From NCBI GenBank assembly GCA_947034895.1, contig OX344763.1, positions 6,078,501 through 6,142,500 of the forward strand: DNA of 64,000 nucleotides, read 5' to 3'. A program made the translations under genes and the position numbers. Below the pieces are notes generated by a model that saw only the letters and a list, made by a program, of their open reading frames with translations, was not told where the DNA came from and did not search any database. How positions within the stretch are numbered: position 1 is the first letter of the stretch; each line of letters begins with the position of its first letter. Below, in pieces: positions 37,699 through 49,818 of this stretch. The DNA is from Rhytidiadelphus loreus (taxonomy: Eukaryota > Streptophyta > Bryopsida > Hypnales > Hylocomiaceae).

Positions 37699-39159
37699 AT
37701 CCCTTCAAAAACAACTTGAATAAATAAAATCCCCCACCCCCACCCCCACCTCCAATAAAAATGATCACCGTAACTAAAACTCAACATTTTGAACTCATTA
37801 AAAAATAATGTTGTGAAAATTACAAATATTCAATCTATAATCAATTTTTTCTTTTTAAATATTGGTTACAATAGCAATTGATCCAATTGTATGAATATGA
37901 TCTATGAAGCATATCCTCCAACTTTTATTTGAAATTCATCATCAAATTCTTCTTAAGAGTTGCATTTTATAGTACATCTCCACAATTTTGGAAATTTGGA
38001 CTTCTCCTTAGTCTTGAAGGTTTTTTTAGTATGTACAATTGTTAACTAGAATACAAATGAATTGATTATTCAATTCAAAGGATGAATGAATTGAGAGATT
38101 CATCCAACAATAGTTTATAACAAAATCTAAGAAGGTTGGAGTGCCATGTATATAATTACATCAATGTGTTAAAAAAACTCTAATTTAAAAAAAATAAAAA
38201 ATGCACAATTTGATTATGGACTAGGTAATGTGAAAGCTAGGCCTTGTTGTGAGAAATAACATGCCAAACCATGGTAAATATTGTGAAATTCACAATAATT
38301 TTTCATTTAATTTCTAATTAATTGTATTTTCTTGCAAATAAAATTTTTACAGTCTAACTTGTAGATTGACTAAGAATTTGTCAACATCTGACAATATTTA
38401 GCCCACAAAGAAATCATGTGTAGACTTGCCCCAACCATTCCCAACGGGTTGTTGGACTCAATGAGTTTTTTATGTATGATTCTTCACTAGTTTGCTACAA
38501 CCAAAAGACACTGGTTGCATTTTGAAAAAGAAATTTTCATTTCTTTTGGTCTAAATGATTAGATTATTGTTTTCTTTAAAGACCAATAGCCAAATTTTAC
38601 TTAGGTATCATCTATTTTTGATATAGACATGACCAAGTATCACCCAATTATCACATCGATACCTTAAGTTAGGCAACGACGCTAGTTTGTGAGCCTAAAA
38701 GCATGAGCTTAGGAGCTATGAGCATACGTTTTGTGAGCCCATAGCATCAATTGAAAAAACTTGAAATTTTTGAGGCCAACAAAAAGAAAATGGAGATATT
38801 TCAAAATTTTCATCCCTATGATTGTGGGGCCTTGCCGGCATGTGCACCATGCTTGGCTTGGCACAGACAACAACTGTAATCCACCTCGAGACCCGTTTTT
38901 GTTCTTCTTCTGAAAATGTTTGTTCATGATCAAGCCTTTGAAGAAATTTCGAGGGAAAACAAATATTTTGGACAATTGATGGAGGGCTCATGTAGTAAAC
39001 ACCATCTATAAAGGAAAAATAAATAAAAGTATTTTTTTTTTTTTTTTGTAGAGTCCCAAATTCAAAAACCCGCAAGGGATTTCTTGATACTGAAAGGGAT
39101 ATATTAGGGTGATTAAGTTGTAGAAAAAATACAATAATTTTTTTTTTAACCTTTTTCTT
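37699..39159. other. Intergenic spacer, no gene seen
   Basis: AT-rich. A GAGCCTAAAAGCATGAGC phrase at 38691-38720 resembles the flanks of the 50-bp minisatellite family. No gene. Confidence 0.4.
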
Positions 39160-40230
39160 CTTTTTAAGTTAAATTTTTTTTGAGAGTCCTAAATTTTCAA
39201 CTCCACAAGAGGTCTCTTTGTAACAAAAGGGATTTCTTGAGGTAACAAAGTCCCCAAAAATAATCTTAAGAAAAAAAAAATTATTTTTAAATTTAAGTTT
39301 ATTTTTAAATGAAAGTCCCAAATCCCAAACCCCGCCAAGGGTCTCTATACCAAGAGGGTTTTTTTGAGGTGACAAAGTCACAAAAAAAATTTAAAAAGGA
39401 AAAAGAAAAAGAAAATTTAGTTGAAAGTCCTAAACATCTAAATCCAGCTAGGGGTCTCTCTATATCGAGAAGGTTTTTTTGACGTGACAAAGTCGCCAAA
39501 AAGAAATTTAAAAAAAACAAAAACTTGGTTGAAAAATTGGGGTCTCTCCATATCGAGAAGGTTTTTTTGACGTGACAAAGTCGCCAAAAAGAAATTTAAA
39601 AAAAACAAAAATTTGGTTGAAAAATTGGGGTCTCTCCATATCGAGAAGGTTTTTATGGGGTGATGAAGTCACAAAAGAAATTCAATAATTTTAAATAATT
39701 TAAGAAAATCCCTTTTTAATTTTTTTCCTCAACCCCCAAACTCCGCAAAGGGTTTCTTGGTACCAAGAGACCCTTGATAGGGTTTGAGGTTTGAGACTTT
39801 CAACCCAAAATGAGTTTTTCTAATTTTTTTTTTCTAATTTTTTGTCGCAATTGTGTTACCCCCCAAAACTCCTCTTGGTATAGAGAGACCCCTAGTAGGT
39901 TTTGAAGTTTGGGACTTTCAACCAAAATTTTAAAATAAATAAATAATTAATTAATTTTTAAAAAAAAATCAACTTTGTCACCCTCTCCAAACCCTCTTGG
40001 TAAAGAGAGACACCTTGCGGGGTTTGAAGTTTGGGACTTTTACAAAAGAAAAAAAAAAAAAAAAAAAAACTTTTTTTTTTAATTTTTTAATTTTTTTGCA
40101 ACTTTGTCACTCTAAGAAAACCCTCTCGACATAGAGGGGTTTCTAGATGTGACAAAGTTATGGAAAAAAAATTGAAAAAAATAAAAATAAAAATTTGAGA
40201 GCCTCAAATCCAAGGGACCACTAGATATCA
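39160..40230. repeat. About 100-bp repeat array that switches orientation
   Basis: Copies of a unit with GTCCTAAA, then GGTCTCTCCATATCGAGAAGG and GTGACAAAGTCGCC run forward from 39180 to about 39700. From about 39740 to 40140 the same words appear in reverse complement (CAACTTTGTCAC, CCTCTTGGTA, GGGTTTGAAGTTTGGGACTT). Two forward units at 39530-39650 are almost identical. The whole forms an imperfect giant palindrome with A/T homopolymer runs between units. Confidence 0.75.
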
Positions 40231-41464
40231 AGAGGAATTTCTAGGGAGTGATGGAGTTGTGAAAAAATAATGATAATATTAATAAAAATAATAGAATTTT
40301 TTTTAGAGTTTCAAACCCCTGACCTTTCAAAAGACCTCTCGATATATATGATATTCCTTGTTGTATTTTGTTATAAAAAATCTTCCATTTCCATAATTTT
40401 TTTCAAGATCGACCTTCAAAACACCTTCATCCTAGTCCACGGTAATAGATCCTAATCAAAAAAATCCCCCCCAAATAATTCTAAAATCGAAGGCTCACAA
40501 GCTCAAAGGCTCTTTGGCTCATGCTTTTAGGCTCACAAAATAGCACCCCCACCCTCATAAATGAAAATGAATCAAAACTGGCCGTCATATAATAAATAAA
40601 TTAGTCAAATATCAAGTCATTGTTCCAACTACCTTCACAACAAAATTTGTTGGCAACATGAAGGAATAGTTTCATTGGCATTTGGTGAATAGTTAGGGTG
40701 GAGAGGTTGTTTTTATAATGAAATCCATTGTCCATCATGAATCCCAAAAGCATATGGGAAAATTTGAAGATGAGAGCTTGACCACTCATTGTCAAAACTT
40801 AAGAATTGTGTTTTAAGTAGAATTTTAGACCTCAATTAGTCACAACAACATAAATTTTTTTAGAAAATTGTAGACTAAGAAAAGTTGGTAAATGAAAATA
40901 AATTTCATCTACAAAAATCCATTTGACATTTTGAGCCTCCAATCAAAAGTCATGGACAAAATTCAGAGAAGATGCTTGCAAATGTCAAAATAAAATTCCC
41001 TTCCAATCCCTCACAAATTTGTCTATAACTTTTGATTGGAGGCTCAAAACGTCAAACGGATTTTTGGATATGAAATTAATCTTCATTTGTCAATTTTTCT
41101 TAGTTCAAATTTTTTTGTAAAAAGTTATTATACTATATTTAAATGAGGTTTGAAATTCTACTTCAAACACATTTCCTGCTTCTGACTTAACTATGAGTAG
41201 TTGAGCTCCTACTAATTCTAATTTACATATCCCACACGAGTCGTTCCATCTCCTACTACCCCATATGTATATAGAGAGTTCTCTTCGTCCACCAAATTTC
41301 AAAGTAAGTTATAATTGACTTTTGAAGCAATGTGAGGTAGTTGTTGAATTCATTGTTGTCAATGAGTTGAAAGTTGAATTCTAGTTCAATTTTAAAGCAC
41401 CCTAAACTACTCCCTAGTTGACCCTCCAGTCTTGGGCCTGGTGCCTGTCCCGTGTTGCTGTTAG
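40231..41464. other. Intergenic spacer with one orphan hairpin arm
   Basis: At 41210-41285 lies a sequence like the right arm of the hairpin element at 43336-43498 (TTTACATATCCCACACGAG, TACTACCCCATATGTATATA). Also a local inverted pair around TTTTGACATTTTGAGCCTCC (40925-41060). No gene. Confidence 0.45.
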
Positions 41465-41823
41465 AGCGCCTCTCCATTGGGGTTTTAGACCTCTAGGATT
41501 GGAGGGTCCATGACCTCTCCATTGCATATAGCCACCGTCCTGGAGGTCCAGGCTCCAACCCGTGCATTCCAGCCGCGTAGGGCTGGAGGGGCCGGACCCT
41601 CCCTTGGACCCCTTATTTTTGAAAATGATCTTGCTGTCTCGCGCGCTCCGCAGTCGTTTCTACCTCCACGTCCCCTTCCGATAAAAAAATTCTGTTTTTA
41701 TGCCCCTCCAGATCCCTGCCTCTAGGTGCAATGGATACCACCCAGAGGGGTCCAGCGCCTCTGACTTGGAGGTCTCGGGGGGTCCGGCTCCTGGACCTCC
41801 GATTTGGCAATGGAGAGGGGCTC
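41465..41823. mobile_element. GC-rich Tourist-like MITE, TTA target duplication
   Basis: The ends GAGCGCCTCTCCATTG and inverse GAGCCCCTCTCCATTG match at all but one position, and both are flanked by TTA. A 3-bp TTA duplication and ends starting GAGC/GGGC are usual for PIF/Harbinger-type (Tourist) MITEs. The interior is unusually GC-rich for this region (many CCTGGACCTCC-like words). The element at 60220-60434 has the same layout. Confidence 0.65.
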
Positions 41824-43335
41824 TTAGGCATAAACAGAACTCAAAGGCCGGGCTCTCCTAATGCACTCGCCAAGCCCACACTTGCCGTCCCATCTGCCTT
41901 TTTAGGCCTTGGGGCTGCCCTAACCCTCTTGTAAAGAAATAGATTTGAGGAGGATTTGAGAATTTTTTCCTTTTTTTCCCTTAAAAATGAAATAATTATG
42001 AATTTTTTTGTAAAGATTTTGTTCAATTCATTCTTGTTATATAGGGCACCACATTTCCAACCATAGGCTCATTACAAAACCAACCTGATGCTTCAAAGTA
42101 GGTGATAATTGTGGCTTCAAATGTACATCTTATGATCATTGTATGAATTCAATGTACACCTCCCCAACATTTGTGCTGTGTGAGTTGTCACCTAACCACA
42201 TGAACTGTCACAAGTGATTGGAAACAAAGCAATCTAACTAATGAAAATAGGTCGTGGTCAGAAAGAAGATCGGCTACCTTAATTCAACGATTGGGGTTGA
42301 TTGAGGAGCCGTATAAGACAATTTGTGATCTCTTTTCCAAGAATGCAAAAGGCACCCTTGCCTCATTGGGAAGTTGACTATTCTCCAAAATAATAAGATT
42401 TAAAAAAAATTCCTGCTAAGACTACTTTTTTGGTTATTTTTTATTGAAACAAATGTAACGGAATTTCATAGCAAGGACAGAGAACAAGACCACCACAAGT
42501 GGCCTGGCCGGAAGGACAGGATCTGCTTAGACTGCTTCAATTGTACAAAGTTGAGTAAGATATTAATTTTTGGTTTGGACCTAGGAGTAGGAAACGAAAG
42601 ATCTTCGGGACACGAACCAAGAATGCCGGCCCTTGCGTCAGTTGCGTGTGAGTTGTGACCACAATTTGTGGTTGCTGTGCTTCGCAACTAACTTAAGTTT
42701 GCATTTCCCCGCATGATTGACTCCAGAAGTCTAGAACTGACACAGTAGTGAGGCAGGCACGCATCTCGAACACTCCGTACCAGTCCGTAGTTAAGTAATC
42801 AAGTGGACGGAGGTCACAAAGAGTTAACTATTGGACGTAAAAAACTATTGGACTTTTATCCATTGCACGTCTACAGTCTACACTAAAAATTCCACCAATT
42901 TTTGACAGCCACACTGAGGATTCATTCTGTGTCAGTGAGGTGTCAGTGAGGTCCACTTGCATTCCAATTCTACTCCAGCTACAAACTGAAAGATTCATTG
43001 TTATCTAAATAGTGAAATTGGGTTGCCTTAACAATTAGGTTGCCTTAAAACATCCCCACGGCGAATCAACAAATGGCGAAAAACCCGGTGAGTGCCCGGA
43101 CCCAACCAAAATTAGTGCCCCACGACAGGCATGGGGATGGCCAAATTTCCGGAGTGAACGGCGAAATGGGCGTCCTTGCTAGGGCCCAACGAAGGGATTG
43201 ACTGTCCTTTTTGACCCGATTCAAAGCTACGGAGACACAACTAGAGCTGAAAGACATTTAAATTTTATTTTTAGGGGAACCTAATGAAACGTTCAAAAGT
43301 ATTACCATCTTGTGTCCCACGATAGGACATGGGAA
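41824..43335. other. Intergenic spacer, no gene seen
   Basis: Mixed composition, with a short direct repeat GTCAGTGAGGT at 42930-42950. No coding or RNA gene recognised. Confidence 0.4.
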
Positions 43336-43498
43336 GCTCTTTCTATACACATGGGGTGGTAGGAGTTAGACCAACCCATGTGGGATATGTTAATTAGAAT
43401 TAGTAAGAGCTTGAGTGCTCATAGTCATAGTAAAATCAAATTAACATATCCCATATGGATTGGTCTACCTACTACTACCCCATTTAGATATAAAGAGA
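43336..43498. mobile_element. Hairpin MITE, about 58-bp arms
   Basis: Left arm (CTCTTTCTATACACATGGGG, TTAGACCAACCCATGTGGG, TATGTTAATT) and right arm (AATTAACATATCCCATATGG, TACTACCCC, TATAAAGAGA) pair along nearly their whole length around a 45-bp loop. A related single arm is at 41210-41285. Confidence 0.7.
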
Positions 43499-46342
43499 TT
43501 CACTTCTAGGTTGAAATCCCCGAAGACATGTTGAAAATATAATTGCTGCTATCTGAGGTGGTTCCCAAGCAAATCATAGCTAGAATTTTTATATCTCAAG
43601 GTATTAGGAAGGAGACTTCTTCTGTTGCGTACTTCACTTGGCATGCCCTCTTGGTGTGTCAGGTATGGGACACAAGAGGAGCGGCCCAACCATGCCCTTC
43701 AAACCCACACAGCTAGACCCCACTGCCTCTGCCTATTTGTTGAGTATGCCGTGGGGATGCTCTTACCCAGAGAAGTTACTTCATGACTCACTACTTGTAC
43801 ACATGGAGGGCCATGTGACTCTTTAACCGTGAAGCGTTGAGACTCATTGCAAGACTGCAACGAGCCCTGCAAAGTGAAAACATTTGCAAGAACGATGTAG
43901 TGAAATTGGTGTGTTGCAAGGAGGAAGTAACCGTAGGATCTCTGAGATTAGCATCGCAATCAATGTCAACGTTTGCAAGAAAGTACAATAGAACAAAACA
44001 ATAGATCCTATGCAGATCATAAGATTTGACCATCACAATTGAAGCATTGACCTTCACGGGCATTTATGTGATTGTAGACAACTAGCTACCTATGTAGTGT
44101 AGAATGTCAAGAAATTAGTGAGGGATAACCTAATTTTAGCGTAATTAAACAAACTTAGCAATACAGTAGGAGTGCAATATCATCAATAGTAGACTATCTT
44201 TGTAAAGTTTTGCAAATGTGGTAAGAGATAGAGAGGATTTGATTTTTGTTTGTTGTACATGGTAACTTTATGACTACACACTACTGTTTTTCTTATTTAG
44301 AAACTTTGGATTTGTGTGATATTTTGCATGAATTATATATGTTGAAAACATACAAGATTGAGTGGCACCTTTGAGAAATCTTACAAATTTGTCACATACA
44401 TAATGCATATGGTGCAATAATTTTTTGCACATGTTGCTAAGTATGATAATTACATTGTTTCAATGCATTTATAATGTGCAAGATTTTGAACTTATTTTTA
44501 TACTTTTGCTTCAATAGAAATGGATGTACTTAATAATTTAATGGAGCAAATTATACCTTCTTGAAGTAATTGTTCCTTAGTAAACTTAGATTTGTAATCA
44601 AGTCAACTATTTGAGGTACACATGAAGAGATATTAATAGAATTTGGAAGTTGAAACAAATATCATTCTTGATTTCACTTTGTTTTTCCTTTTCACCTCAT
44701 AAAAATGAGTACATATATGTTTTTTTTTATTGGAGCAATTTATGCATTTCTGCACCAAAGCATAAAAACAAGGTGAAATCTAGAGTGACACTTATTGGAG
44801 TATTGTATAATTCAAAAGTTAACATATACTTAGAGCTTTCAATTGCAATAATTCATTGAATTTTTGGATTTGTTCAAAATTTCAAAATGGAATAGGAATT
44901 GAAAGTGTTTAGGCTATGCATTCAACAATTTAACTTGTAAAGTCCTAAGGCCAGTTTTTGGTCAAAAAACACTCAAAACTACCATTTTCAATGCAAACAA
45001 CAGTTTTTTTTTAAACTTGTTTCTTTTGCTTATCCAACCTTAGGATCTTACACTAGACTAGCATGAAAATGTTTGAAAGAAATTTCAGAAACTTTGACCA
45101 TATTAACCACAAGATATAAGTGTTCAAACATAAAATGTTTTTTGGCCTTTCGGGAGGGCTGTTTCAGGTTGTTTCCCACTATTGGGAACCAGCTTGCACT
45201 GTTTGGAAAAATTATTATCAAAAAATTATTAAAATTATTAAAAAGTTATTAAGAAATTAAAAACAATTTTTTAATATTAAAAAATAGTTTTTTAATATTA
45301 AAAATTTGTTTTTTAATATTAAAAATTTGTTTTTTAATGCTAACTAACGTGGCAGTCTCTCGACCACTGTAGCAAGCTGCGTGGCAGAGATCAAAACGCA
45401 GGGGAACTCAAGGGAACACAAGGAGAACTCACAAGAATTGACAAGAATTCTCAAGAACTCGCAAGAATTCTCAAGAATTTGCTAAGATTGTCAGCTAAAT
45501 AAGAAGCTTCATAACTTTCACATTACTTATCCAAATGGAATGAATCAAATCTTTCCACATAGACAAAAATATAATCTATAAGAAATAGATTTTAAAATAA
45601 TAATTTCAAGCTTTTTTTCTTTTTTTGCCCACCCTTGCTCATTTTGGGCTTATTGTTATTGTGGCATAACTTTTGCTTCTAGAAACTAATTGAAATAAAA
45701 CTTATATTCCTAGAAAACTAATTATTTTTCCTATCTCGAGAAAAAAATTTAAAAAGTTTTGCCAAAAATTGAGATCATAAGTACCTATCTAAACCTTCAA
45801 GAGTCCTTTGAGGGGATTATTGGGACTTTGGGGGACAACACCCATTCTTCATGCATTAAAAGTGAAAAAGTCTCTTCACCACTCAAAATATATGTGATTA
45901 CAAAATCCAAGGAAGTGTTAAGTGAATTATATTCCTAGTGCCAGTCTGGATTGAGGAATTGCACCAAACGCCACAAGATATGACCTTTGGAATTGTAGGT
46001 AGGGGCATGCTAATTCAACCCAATTGTAGTTGCCCTAAGTATGTCAAGTAGAATAGTGTAATCAATTCACAGCTTATCATCAAAGAGGATATTCCCAACA
46101 GAATTTCACATAAATTCTCAAACTAGACAACAACTCCACTTCAAGGATATCTTTCCTACATGCGTACTTTCTATGTACCCCTAGATCCAATAGCAAAAAG
46201 ATTGTCCCTATTATGTAGTTGATTAGGGCACCTTTTCCAAGGGTCAATCACAATGGCCGTACGTTTCCGCTCATAAAGAAAGTACATACTTAGAAAACAT
46301 TACTGTACCTCTTCCACTTCTATCACATTTTACTGTACTAAA
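43499..46342. other. Intergenic spacer with decayed MITE pieces
   Basis: At 44940-45140 there is sequence like the left part of the 6050 element. At 45140-45480 lies an A/T core with TTTTTTAATATTAAAAA repeats preceded by GGGCTGTTTCAGGTTGTTTCC, as in the CATTAGAAG family. At 45640-45830 there is a TTAA-family right part. No gene is supported. Confidence 0.45.
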
Positions 46343-46482
46343 GAGCTAGCTTACACGTGGAGTTAGGGGGCTAGTGGATCTCACTAATGATTGGTGGGAT
46401 GAAAGTCTAGTTCTCATGGGGGGTTGATCCCACCGATCATCGTTGAGGTCCACTGGGCAGACTCCATAAGTAAACTGTCCCT
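46343..46482. mobile_element. Hairpin element, about 60-bp imperfect arms
   Basis: GTGGATCTCACTAATGATTG then GTGGGAT pairs with ATCCCACCGATCATCGTTGA then GGTCCAC; outside this, GCTTACACGTGGAGTTAGGG pairs loosely with ACTCCATAAGTAAACTGTCC. This is a foldback of about 140 bp. Confidence 0.6.
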
Positions 46483-48028
46483 AAGAACTTCCTGTTGTGT
46501 ATAAGTGTGTGGGTGCGTTAACAAATATCCAAATATAGAAAGCGCTATCATGCTCTTTTTATAGTGTGTAATGCACTCATATCGGTGAAACTCATTCTCC
46601 TAATTCCACGCCCACGGACAATCGGTGAAACTCTTCTTGTCTTTTAGTACTTTTTATACCCAGTAGGCTCACATGGCAGGAGTCCCTAAGTTTCTAACTA
46701 TTTCTGTAGAGTGCTTGTTGGGCAGTGCAGTCACAGTCAGGTCGCCACAAAAGCGCTCAAGCTACAACAGTTTTTTTTCCCCTTTTGGCTTCATAGAGTT
46801 CTCTCTGCCCCTCCATTTGCCGAAAACCAAAAAACAGCAAAAGGCAAAACTGCCTGGTAGCACGGCAGCGTGTGCTCCCGCCGTTGTCTAATTTTAGAAA
46901 AACTTATCCCGATGTTTTTAGAGCTACAAAATCGTATAAACCACAGTATGAAAGACGTATTTTTAGCACATTCATCACTGTACGTAGCACATTCAGCAAA
47001 ATGGGCTCTATAGTATCTATGAAATCAAATCTGGGAGTACTCCACTCTAAAATACTCTTCGAAAGCTCATTCCATACGAAGTACCCTAATAAGAACATTC
47101 TCAGATTAGATAAGACAGCACTTTGTTGAAAGTCCTGATACTAATCATCATACATTATGCAGTGCGAAAATCACGGCGAGTCAGGCATCAAGTCGATAAA
47201 CACGAATCTCAAGCAGCATGGACGTCATGCTAATCTACTTTGAATGGTGACAAGTGGTCTTGGCAGTCAAACCATTTTATAATCTTTGCAGCATGTGGGA
47301 AGCCCATACTCCATAGCTTCAGCTAAGCTATCATCGCAGTTCTTATTACTCTCGCTTCATCGCAGTTCTTGCTGGCAGTTCTCGCTTGCTTAGCTAGCAC
47401 GCTGTGTGATCCATTCAGTCTCCAAGTTCAGCTCTTGAACGCTCCTTGTAGTGGAATTTTGGGCTTACATCTCCAAATTTCGCACTTGTTCTGGAACAGT
47501 CGTGCATCTCCTTTGATCTAGAACCGAGCTTGTTAGGCTGTCCTTTGGGTGGAGCTCCAGGCTTTCTTCTTAGGACTAATCCCCTGTTGGGCATAACAGC
47601 TTCCTTGCAACCGGCTGGCGACGGAAGCAGGTGCTACGATCTTCCAGGACCGAGTGAAGTGCTTAAGGGGCTGTACGTATGCTAGTATTGTGCACGGTTT
47701 ACATGCTATCCAACAGCCCTCGTGAAGGTATGCCGACCTCGAACTTCCATGGACTGTGTACTAATTGATGTCGTTGCAGCCCTGACTGAGAATGTTGGGT
47801 GAAGAATGAAGAGTGGAATGTCGTCCTTTTTTTTGTCGTCCAGGAATGACAGAACTGTTGCTGATTGTCTTTCGAGAGTATATCGCGAAGGTGTCGATTT
47901 TATGGTTTCTAGTGCTTGCTTCTGGGGTTCTTGAAATGGGAATGGTTTCTCTTTCTCTTGAGGCCTTTTTGTTTGATGTAAAGGTTAAGATTTGCAGTAA
48001 TGCATTGAATCGTTACACTGCGCGCGCA
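46483..48028. other. Region upstream of the 48-kb gene
   Basis: Mostly non-repetitive DNA of mixed composition, probably including promoter and 5' exon of the gene at 48029-49339. I could not locate its start codon with confidence. Confidence 0.35.
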
Positions 48029-49339
48029 GGGTTTGAATTCGGCACCGAGACGGCCTCTGTAAAGCTTGTGAATCATGCAGGGGCGTGCAGTGCTGCCAAA
48101 TCAGCCGCAAGCTATCGGGGATGGGAGGTACGAATCTTTCATACTACTATGCTGCCATTGCAATTTTTCAAAAGTTCTTTCCTTTCGTCTTGCTTCTTGT
48201 TGTCGGCTCCTAATGAATCCATTGACGTTGTGTACATCTTCAGACGACTAGAAGGCGACGATCCTGTATTTTCTTTCTTCGGAGGTAGTGCGCTCCGAAG
48301 GAACGAGCTTTGGATCGCGCCTCCCCTGGATGGAGGTATTGAGGAGCTTCCCAACGGTGTTCCTGAAAACGGACTGCTGAATAATCCTGAAGATGTGCGT
48401 CATCTGGTGCACGGACCCGTTTTTCGCGAAGATCCTGCTGTTGGAATCGAAGATGAAGAAGTACCTCACAACGTTTTGCTCCAGCAAATGGAACAAGAGG
48501 ACCTGCGAGGTAATGGAAGTGAATGGAATTTCCCTCAAATTTTCTGCTCAGATTTTCAGCTGCTGATAATAATTATGACAAGTGATCATAGTAGTTATCT
48601 TTTAGGCGTCAAATTCTGCGCTGCACTGTGAATCTCAGCGATTGCATATCTTCTAAGTCAAATTCAAATCAGATTCTGTAGTGGGTTGCAAGTGCAATGA
48701 AGAAGGGTTTGCATGAAGTTATGTGTTCTAATCTTCCTCTCGAAATTTTCAATGGCAATATGAAACTCAACGATTTAGTGCAGTTGATTTTGAACTCGTT
48801 TGGCTTTGGTTTTGTTTTGCTTTTCAAAAATTGGATAAGAGACAATGTCGGTCTCTGGGAGTTTGCATTCTTGCACTTAGGGTTTGAACCCCCTCGTGTC
48901 TGTGTTCGCAGCTGTCAGGAACTTGCTAGAGCTGCCCATAGACGAAAATGTTATCACCGCACAGCACTTGTGGCAGATCATCCACAGCCTTATAGCCATT
49001 CTGCCGGAAGAAGGTCCTTACCGGATCAACAGTTTCCAGGCCGAGTACGCAAGAATCCTCAGGAGGACGGCGAGGGTGATGATAATCCCCAGCAGGGAAA
49101 TGTACGAAACGGCTCGTGGCCGTCATCCCCTGGGTTACGACACTCTGTTTCAGGCGCTACAGGACTCCACACCCGAATGCCCGACTGAATACAGCGAGTG
49201 TCTGGAGAAAGTCTGTGACCATTTGACCGCAGGTGCTTCTTTGATGCCAGGCTCAGATGGCGTCTTCATTATCAAAGATAGAGAGGAGTTTGGCTACTCT
49301 CTGCGGTCGTTGGCAGCACGGCTAACATCAGTCGCGTAA
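48029..49339 (+). CDS. Unrecognised spliced gene, 5' end uncertain
   Basis: Two exons are firm: one ending at 48509 (acceptor near 48243 or 48251) and the last, 48912-49339. They join in phase (CGA G/GTAATG to TTCGCAG/CT) to give EQEDLRAVRNLLELP. An earlier open segment, 48029-48129 after a GCGCGCAG acceptor, reads EFGTETASVKLVNHAGAC and ends at a possible donor, but its phase does not fit the next exon simply, so the first part is unsolved. The middle exon is acidic and rich in proline and glycine; the last exon is helical, with LWQIIHSLIAILPEEGPYR and a final LAARLTSVA. I see no catalytic motif, signal peptide or membrane segment and do not know the family. The last exon has a truncated copy at 50419-50646. 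Confidence 0.55.
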
Positions 49340-49344
49340 ATGGC

Positions 49345-49480
49345 TGCGAGTCATTGTGTACAGTGTATTGTTTTATTCATGTGAAGTACATCGCTACTAA
49401 AAACACAAGATGAAGAAAAGAAAAGAAAAATTGAAGAACGTGGAATTTGCGGGGATTGCACGTCGAAGTTTTAGGGCTTG
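49345..49480 (+). repeat. 3' flank repeat, copy 1
   Basis: Sequence after the stop codon (TGAAGTACATCGCTACTAAAA, CACAAGATGAAG, TTGAAGAACGTGGAA, TTTGCGGGGATTGCACGTCG) recurs at 49530-49645 and at 50655-50795, the latter after the truncated gene copy. Confidence 0.75.
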
Positions 49481-49529
49481 GGAGTTTTGGCTGTGTGTCG
49501 TTGTGTATATGGTTGTGGAAATGTGTGTG

Positions 49530-49645
49530 GTGTGATACTTATGAAGTTCATATTTACTAGAAACACATGATGAAGGAAAAGAAACAAAAAAAAGTGAAGA
49601 GTGTCGAAATTTGCGGGATCAGACTTCGAAGTTCTAGGGTTCGTG
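49530..49645 (+). repeat. 3' flank repeat, copy 2
   Basis: More diverged copy of the 49345-49480 block, broken at its end by the SINE-like insertion at 49646. Confidence 0.65.
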
Positions 49646-49818
49646 GTCTGAGATGACCCTATACTACCGGGTGATGGAGGTAAGGTACCCAAACCGAATG
49701 GTGTGGTTGCGGGTTCGACAGGGTCATTACCTTGTGTGAAATCAGCCTCTCCTCCTGACGGAAAACCCTTGCAGTGTGTTACTTGAACACGCTTGTTTCC
49801 AAAAAAAAGAAACAGAAA
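49646..49818 (+). mobile_element. SINE-like retroposon with 17-bp target duplication
   Basis: The 173-bp element is flanked by AAGTTCTAGGGTTCGTG (49629-49645) and AAGTTTTAGGGTTCGTG (49819-49835), one mismatch in 17. It ends in an A-rich tail (49799-49818). Its first part holds GGTTCGA (49712-49718), like the B box of a tRNA-type RNA polymerase III promoter. ATGACCC (49653-49659) can pair with GGGTCAT (49721-49727), enclosing 75 bases, the size of a tRNA. The pairing of the T arm is not intact, so it is a relic or only tRNA-like. A target duplication, A tail and short length fit a SINE. Confidence 0.65.

Noticed and set aside
47813..48028. Open frame with hydrophobic segment before the 48-kb gene, read as a signal peptide
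   Set aside because: The sequence is low-complexity and T-rich, and an acceptor-like GCGCGCAG separates it from the protein-like part; more likely intron.
49653..49727. A tRNA gene
   Set aside because: The size and acceptor-like pairing fit, but the T arm lacks its 3' strand and the piece lies within a retroposon with target duplication and A tail.
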